Shown: one piece after another, positions 61,213 to 64,000 of the stretch
Layout of the letters: each line of letters begins with the position of its first letter
Position numbering within the stretch: position 1 is the stretch's first letter
NCBI GenBank assembly: GCA_964646345.1
Contig: CAZYDU010000004.1
Coordinates: forward strand, 45,988-109,987
Reading direction: 5' to 3'
Length of the DNA stretch: 64,000 bases
From: RGIG1681 sp964646345
GTDB taxonomy: Bacteria; Bacillota; Clostridia; Christensenellales; UBA1242
Program-made: the position numbers and the translations under genes
The notes under the pieces: generated by a model
The model's database searches: none
Told to the model about the DNA's origin: nothing
What the model saw: the letters and a program-made list of their open reading frames with translations, nothing else

Positions 61213-61372
61213 GTGGATTTCTCGACTCCGCTCCGCTTCGCTCGAAATGTCGCAGAGTAACATGCGGATAGCTCAAGGGGATTTCTCCATGCGTTCGCCT
61301 GTGGCTCACTTAGTCGAAATAACACAGCTAACACCGCTCGAAATGACACGGAATAATAGAGTCGAAATGACT
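61213..61372. repeat. Dispersed modular repeat, locus R12
   Basis: Upstream extension ACGTTTACATACGGATAGCT, a TGGATTTCTCGACTCCG to CGAAATGTCGC copy, then ACATGCGGATAGCTCAAG with GGGGATTTCTCC to CGAAATAACAC, and degenerate CGAAATGACAC/GTCGAAATGACT ends. Upstream of trmL. Confidence 0.8.
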
Positions 61373-61424
61373 CAAATAAAGTTGTTGTAACGTGACAAAT
61401 AAATGATACAAAAAAGGATTACAT

Positions 61425-61928
61425 ATGATTAATATAGTTTTGGTAGAGCCTGAAATACCACAAAATGCAGGCAATATCGTTAGAACTTGCTCGGCAATTA
61501 ACGCAAAACTTTATATGGTTAAGCCACTTGGATTTATAATGGACGACAAGCATTTTAAACGTGCAGGAATGGACTATTTTGATATTGCACAAATCACGGT
61601 TGTGGACTCTATTGAAGAAATTTGGAAAGCAAATCCTGATGCTCAGTTTTTTTATGCAAGCACAAAATCTCAAAAAACCTACACCGAAGTAAACTACCCT
61701 GACGGGTCTTTTATTGTGTTTGGAAAAGAAAGTTACGGCTTATCTGAAAATATATTAAAACATAACTATGATAAATGCATTCGTATTCCAATGAGTGAAA
61801 AAGCTAGAAGCTTAAATTTATCTAATTCTGTTGCAATAATTGCGTATGAAGCAATGCGCCAACAAGACTTTTCGTCACTCAAAAACTTTGGCGAACTAAC
61901 AGGCAGAATCGAAGAAGACAATTACTAA
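61425..61928 (+). CDS. trmL: tRNA (cytidine/uridine-34 2'-O)-methyltransferase TrmL
   Basis: 167 aa SPOUT methyltransferase. NIVLVEPEIPQNAGNIVRTC, KPLGFIMDDKHFKRAGMDYF, FGKESYGL, IPMSEKARSLNLSNSVAI split as RIPMSEKARSLNLSNS. Methylates the wobble nucleotide of tRNA-Leu isoacceptors in known species. SD AAAAGGAT. Followed 16 bases later by an ATP-grasp gene. Confidence 0.95.
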   Translation: MINIVLVEPEIPQNAGNIVRTCSAINAKLYMVKPLGFIMDDKHFKRAGMDYFDIAQITVVDSIEEIWKANPDAQFFYASTKSQKTYTEVNYPDGSFIVFGKESYGLSENILKHNYDKCIRIPMSEKARSLNLSNSVAIIAYEAMRQQDFSSLKNFGELTGRIEEDNY

Positions 61929-61944
61929 AATTAAGGAGATAGGT

Positions 61945-62847
61945 ATGCGTTACATAGAAAATTTTGTGCGAGAAATTTGCAACGAAGAAAATATAACGCT
62001 AGAAATATTTTGCGATTCTTATTGCATGAAACTCAGCAAAGGCAATAAACTAACCTACATTTATGATAATATTTTTGAAAATAATAGTTCCGCTGTTTAC
62101 AAGATATTAAAAGATAAGTCAGCCGTTTATGAATTGTTATCAAAACATAATATTCCATGTGCCGAACATTTTTATTACTACTCTCCTTCTTCACTTGATA
62201 ATGATGCTTTAAATTCTATAGAAAAATTACTAAAAAAACACAAGTCATTAGTAATAAAGCCAAATGAAGGAACAAATGGAACAGACGTTTTTATTGTAAA
62301 AAGTAAAAATGATTTTATGGACTTATCTAGTCAAATTTTCAAAAATTCAAAATCTCTCACAGTTTCGCCTTTTTACGAAATAAAACATGAATACAGAGTC
62401 GTTATGCTTAATGGCAAGGTAATGCTAATATTTGATAAAGTCCGCCCTTTCGTTGTCGGCAATGGCAAGGACTCGATAGAAATTTTAGTAAAAAATAAAT
62501 ACAAAAATCCAATTAAAATTGATAATAATATAAATGTAAACTATATACCAAAATCAAATGAAACAATACTTTTAAGTTGGCGTCATAATCTTAATTTTGG
62601 TGCAACACCAAAAATTGTAACCGACAAGAAAACTATTGATAATATTACTGCTATTGCTCTAGAATCCTATAACTTAATACAATTTAAATTCGCTAGTGTT
62701 GATATTATGGAAACAAGTGAAGGAAAATATCAAGTTCTAGAGATTAATGGCAGTGTTTGCATGGGTAAATTTGCAAATTTTTCAAAAGAAAATTACAATT
62801 TAGTGAAAGATATTTATAAAAAAGCAATTCTGGATAACTTAAATTAA
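61945..62847 (+). CDS. ATP-grasp ligase, substrate unknown
   Basis: 300 aa. The ATP-grasp pattern is visible: LVIKPNEGTNGTDVFIV (phosphate loop-like Lys/Gly stretch), YEIKHEYRVVMLNGKVMLIFDKVRPFVVGNGKDSI split within residues 147-185, WRHNLNFGATPKIV, and the metal-binding end VDIMETSEG with YQVLEINGSV. This resembles the ATP-grasp halves of cyanophycin synthetase and GshF and could ligate amino acids or peptides. No partner peptide or synthetase gene is adjacent apart from trmL. Confidence 0.8.
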   Translation: MRYIENFVREICNEENITLEIFCDSYCMKLSKGNKLTYIYDNIFENNSSAVYKILKDKSAVYELLSKHNIPCAEHFYYYSPSSLDNDALNSIEKLLKKHKSLVIKPNEGTNGTDVFIVKSKNDFMDLSSQIFKNSKSLTVSPFYEIKHEYRVVMLNGKVMLIFDKVRPFVVGNGKDSIEILVKNKYKNPIKIDNNINVNYIPKSNETILLSWRHNLNFGATPKIVTDKKTIDNITAIALESYNLIQFKFASVDIMETSEGKYQVLEINGSVCMGKFANFSKENYNLVKDIYKKAILDNLN

Positions 62848-62849
62848 AT

Positions 62850-62909
62850 GAAAAAGAGTAAGAACTAAAGCAAACCTATTCGGTAGCAGTTTTAAACTTA
62901 CTCTTTTTA
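62850..62909 (+). terminator. Large terminator of trmL-ATP-grasp
   Basis: AAAAAGAGTAAG (62851-62862) pairs with CTTACTCTTTTT (62897-62908) at the base, with inner pairs in the long loop. Confidence 0.75.
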
Positions 62910-62935
62910 TATTGCGAATTCGCATTATTAATTCG

Positions 62936-62986
62936 GATAGATCAAGGGGATTTCTCGACTCCGCTTCGTTTCGCTCGAAATGACAC
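62936..62986. repeat. Dispersed repeat, locus R13
   Basis: CGGATAGATCAAG extension, then GGGGATTTCTCGACTCCG to CGAAATGACAC. Confidence 0.8.
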
Positions 62987-63036
62987 TGGAATAAAATCGG
63001 AATAAAAAAATCAAAATCGAAATTTCAGATAGAACT

Positions 63037-63705
63037 TTAAAACATACTAAGCAAAAAGCCGTATTCTTTTATTGCTTTTCGTTGAAGCTCAAAGTTCGGC
63101 AAGAATTTTTCAACAGTTTCCCAAAACCGCTTACTGTGATTCATTTCAACCAAATGGCAAAGTTCGTGAACCAAAACATAGTCAATAATAGCTGGCGGAA
63201 GCATAACTACTCTATAATTTATAATTATATTTCCATAACTATTACATGATCCCCAACGTCCCCTGCTATCTCCAATTTTAAATGACGTTGATTTTAAATT
63301 GATGCGATTTTCAATGAAACTTAATCTTTCAGCTAATACCTTTTTTGCAAGTTTTTTGTACCAAGTTGCAAGATATTTTACAAATTTTTCGCCTTCAAAC
63401 TTATTCGGAATTAAAATCTCAAAATTAGCACCGGTTTGAATTTGCTTTACATCGGCTTTTTTTACCAAATATTTATTACCATAAATTAGGCATTTATTTA
63501 AGCTTATCACATCTTCAAACTTGTTTTGTGTTTCTTTTATACTCGCAAGTTTTTCCCTAATCCAGTGTTGCTTATCTTCAACAAAACGATTTATGATTTC
63601 GTCACGCATAGAAATTGGGGCTTTCACAATCACGCTCCCATTTTTAAGCACGGTTAAAGACAAAGTTTTTCTCTTAGACCTTTCAATATAGTCTGGAACT
63701 ATCAT
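63037..63705 (-). CDS. YgjP/SprT-like metal-dependent hydrolase (DUF45)
   Basis: 222 aa from ATG 63705, set by SD AGGAGAG; a longer frame from 63735 lacks it. YVLVHELCHLVEMNHSKRFW contains the zinc motif HELCH and a third His in NHSKRFW; GRWGSCNSYGNIIINYRV is the family lead-in (split at residue 165). YgjP-type proteins are reported as proteases or nucleotide hydrolases; which applies here is unknown. Confidence 0.85.
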   Translation of the reverse strand: MIVPDYIERSKRKTLSLTVLKNGSVIVKAPISMRDEIINRFVEDKQHWIREKLASIKETQNKFEDVISLNKCLIYGNKYLVKKADVKQIQTGANFEILIPNKFEGEKFVKYLATWYKKLAKKVLAERLSFIENRINLKSTSFKIGDSRGRWGSCNSYGNIIINYRVVMLPPAIIDYVLVHELCHLVEMNHSKRFWETVEKFLPNFELQRKAIKEYGFLLSMF

Positions 63706-63825
63706 AAATCTCTCCTGCAAATAATTATACAACACAAGTTAAATTTTTAAAACTAAATTTAATAAACAATAATCGTTTTATTTGTCCTTTTATAAATGAT
63801 TATTGCTTTAAATTCGTTTATTTAT

Positions 63826-63854
63826 TTGACTAAGTTCGGATTTAATATTATTAT
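63826..63854 (+). promoter_or_regulatory. Promoter of the PadR-family gene
   Basis: TTGACT at 63826-63831, 17-bp spacer, TATTAT at 63849-63854. Confidence 0.6.
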
Positions 63855-63910
63855 TATAGTATCTAAAAGTATAACAATTTGCACAAAACTAAAATTAAAG
63901 GAAAAAGCCC

Positions 63911-64000
63911 ATGCAAAATATTGATAGTGATTTAATCCGTGGCAATATTGACACCATAATTTTAAAAACCATGCTCAAAGAAGATAAATATGGTCTTGAT
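63911..64000 (+). CDS. PadR-family transcription regulator, N-terminal part
   Basis: Only the first 30 codons are inside the window. DSDLIRGNIDTIILKTMLKE with following DKYGLD is the start of a PadR winged-helix domain (usual pattern LIRGxLDxLILxxLxxGxxYGYEI). SD AAAGGAA precedes ATG 63911. Ligand and targets unknown. Confidence 0.85.
   Translation, partial: MQNIDSDLIRGNIDTIILKTMLKEDKYGLD

Noticed and set aside
1..64000. CRISPR array
   Set aside because: No series of short direct repeats with equal unique spacers was seen; the repeated sequences here are intergenic modules of irregular spacing.

Overview
The window is strongly AT-rich chromosomal DNA of a spore-forming Clostridia-like member of the Bacillota (Firmicutes). 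This rests on an uninterrupted sigK, a 25-codon spoVM, an HrcA/CIRCE heat-shock operon, RNase J, type-A RNase P RNA, the priA-def-fmt-rlmN-rpe-spoVM-rpmB-yloU-fakA gene order known from Bacillus and Clostridia, and a diaminopimelate dehydrogenase. An uncultured gut lineage is plausible, but the species cannot be named from this sequence.

Layout. 1-4.8 kb: the tail of a phage-derived module (three Asn/Ile-rich structural-type proteins, one with a phage tail/baseplate-like N-terminal domain, a small companion, and a holin). 4.9-10.9 kb: membrane protein, RNase J, the tRNA U34 hydroxylation/methylation pair trmR-trhP, a small NIF3-insert-like protein, sigK. 10.9-16 kb: rnpB, then rarA-helD-pnuC. 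16.4-25.5 kb: glycerophosphodiesterase (minus), then lepA-hemW and hrcA-grpE-dnaK-dnaJ. 25.5-33.4 kb: rsmE-mtaB, rpsU, an unknown small protein, pcrA-ligA, rpoZ. 33.6-39.3 kb: priA-def-fmt-rlmN-rpe-spoVM. 39.6-42.8 kb (minus): a possible atypical kinase, a two-gene SufC/SufB-like Fe-S scaffold, rpmB. 43-48 kb: Asp23-family protein, fakA, a divergent XRE-regulator pair, recG. 48.2-49.3 kb: tRNAs Val, Gly, Cys and Leu with a 168-bp duplication. 49.4-58.5 kb: histidine phosphatase, dapA-ddh, two small membrane proteins, short alaS, proS, a tyrosine recombinase, and a protein resembling the SerRS tRNA-binding arm. 58.8-64 kb: a membrane-anchored protein, about 1.1 kb of non-coding DNA with repeats and a large perfect hairpin, DUF1653 and phosphoribosyltransferase-like genes, trmL, an ATP-grasp enzyme, a YgjP-like metalloprotease, and the start of a PadR regulator.

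Most genes are housekeeping: translation and tRNA modification, proteostasis, replication restart and repair, lysine/cell-wall precursors, and Fe-S assembly. Thirteen intergenic loci carry one modular dispersed repeat family with GGGGATTTCTC and CGAAATGACAC ends.

The less ordinary parts are the SerRS-arm-like protein, the kinase-like protein at 39.7 kb, the structured non-coding region at 59.4-60.5 kb, the tRNA-Cys-linked duplication, the phage-derived module, and several promoters placed so close to start codons that leaderless mRNAs are predicted.
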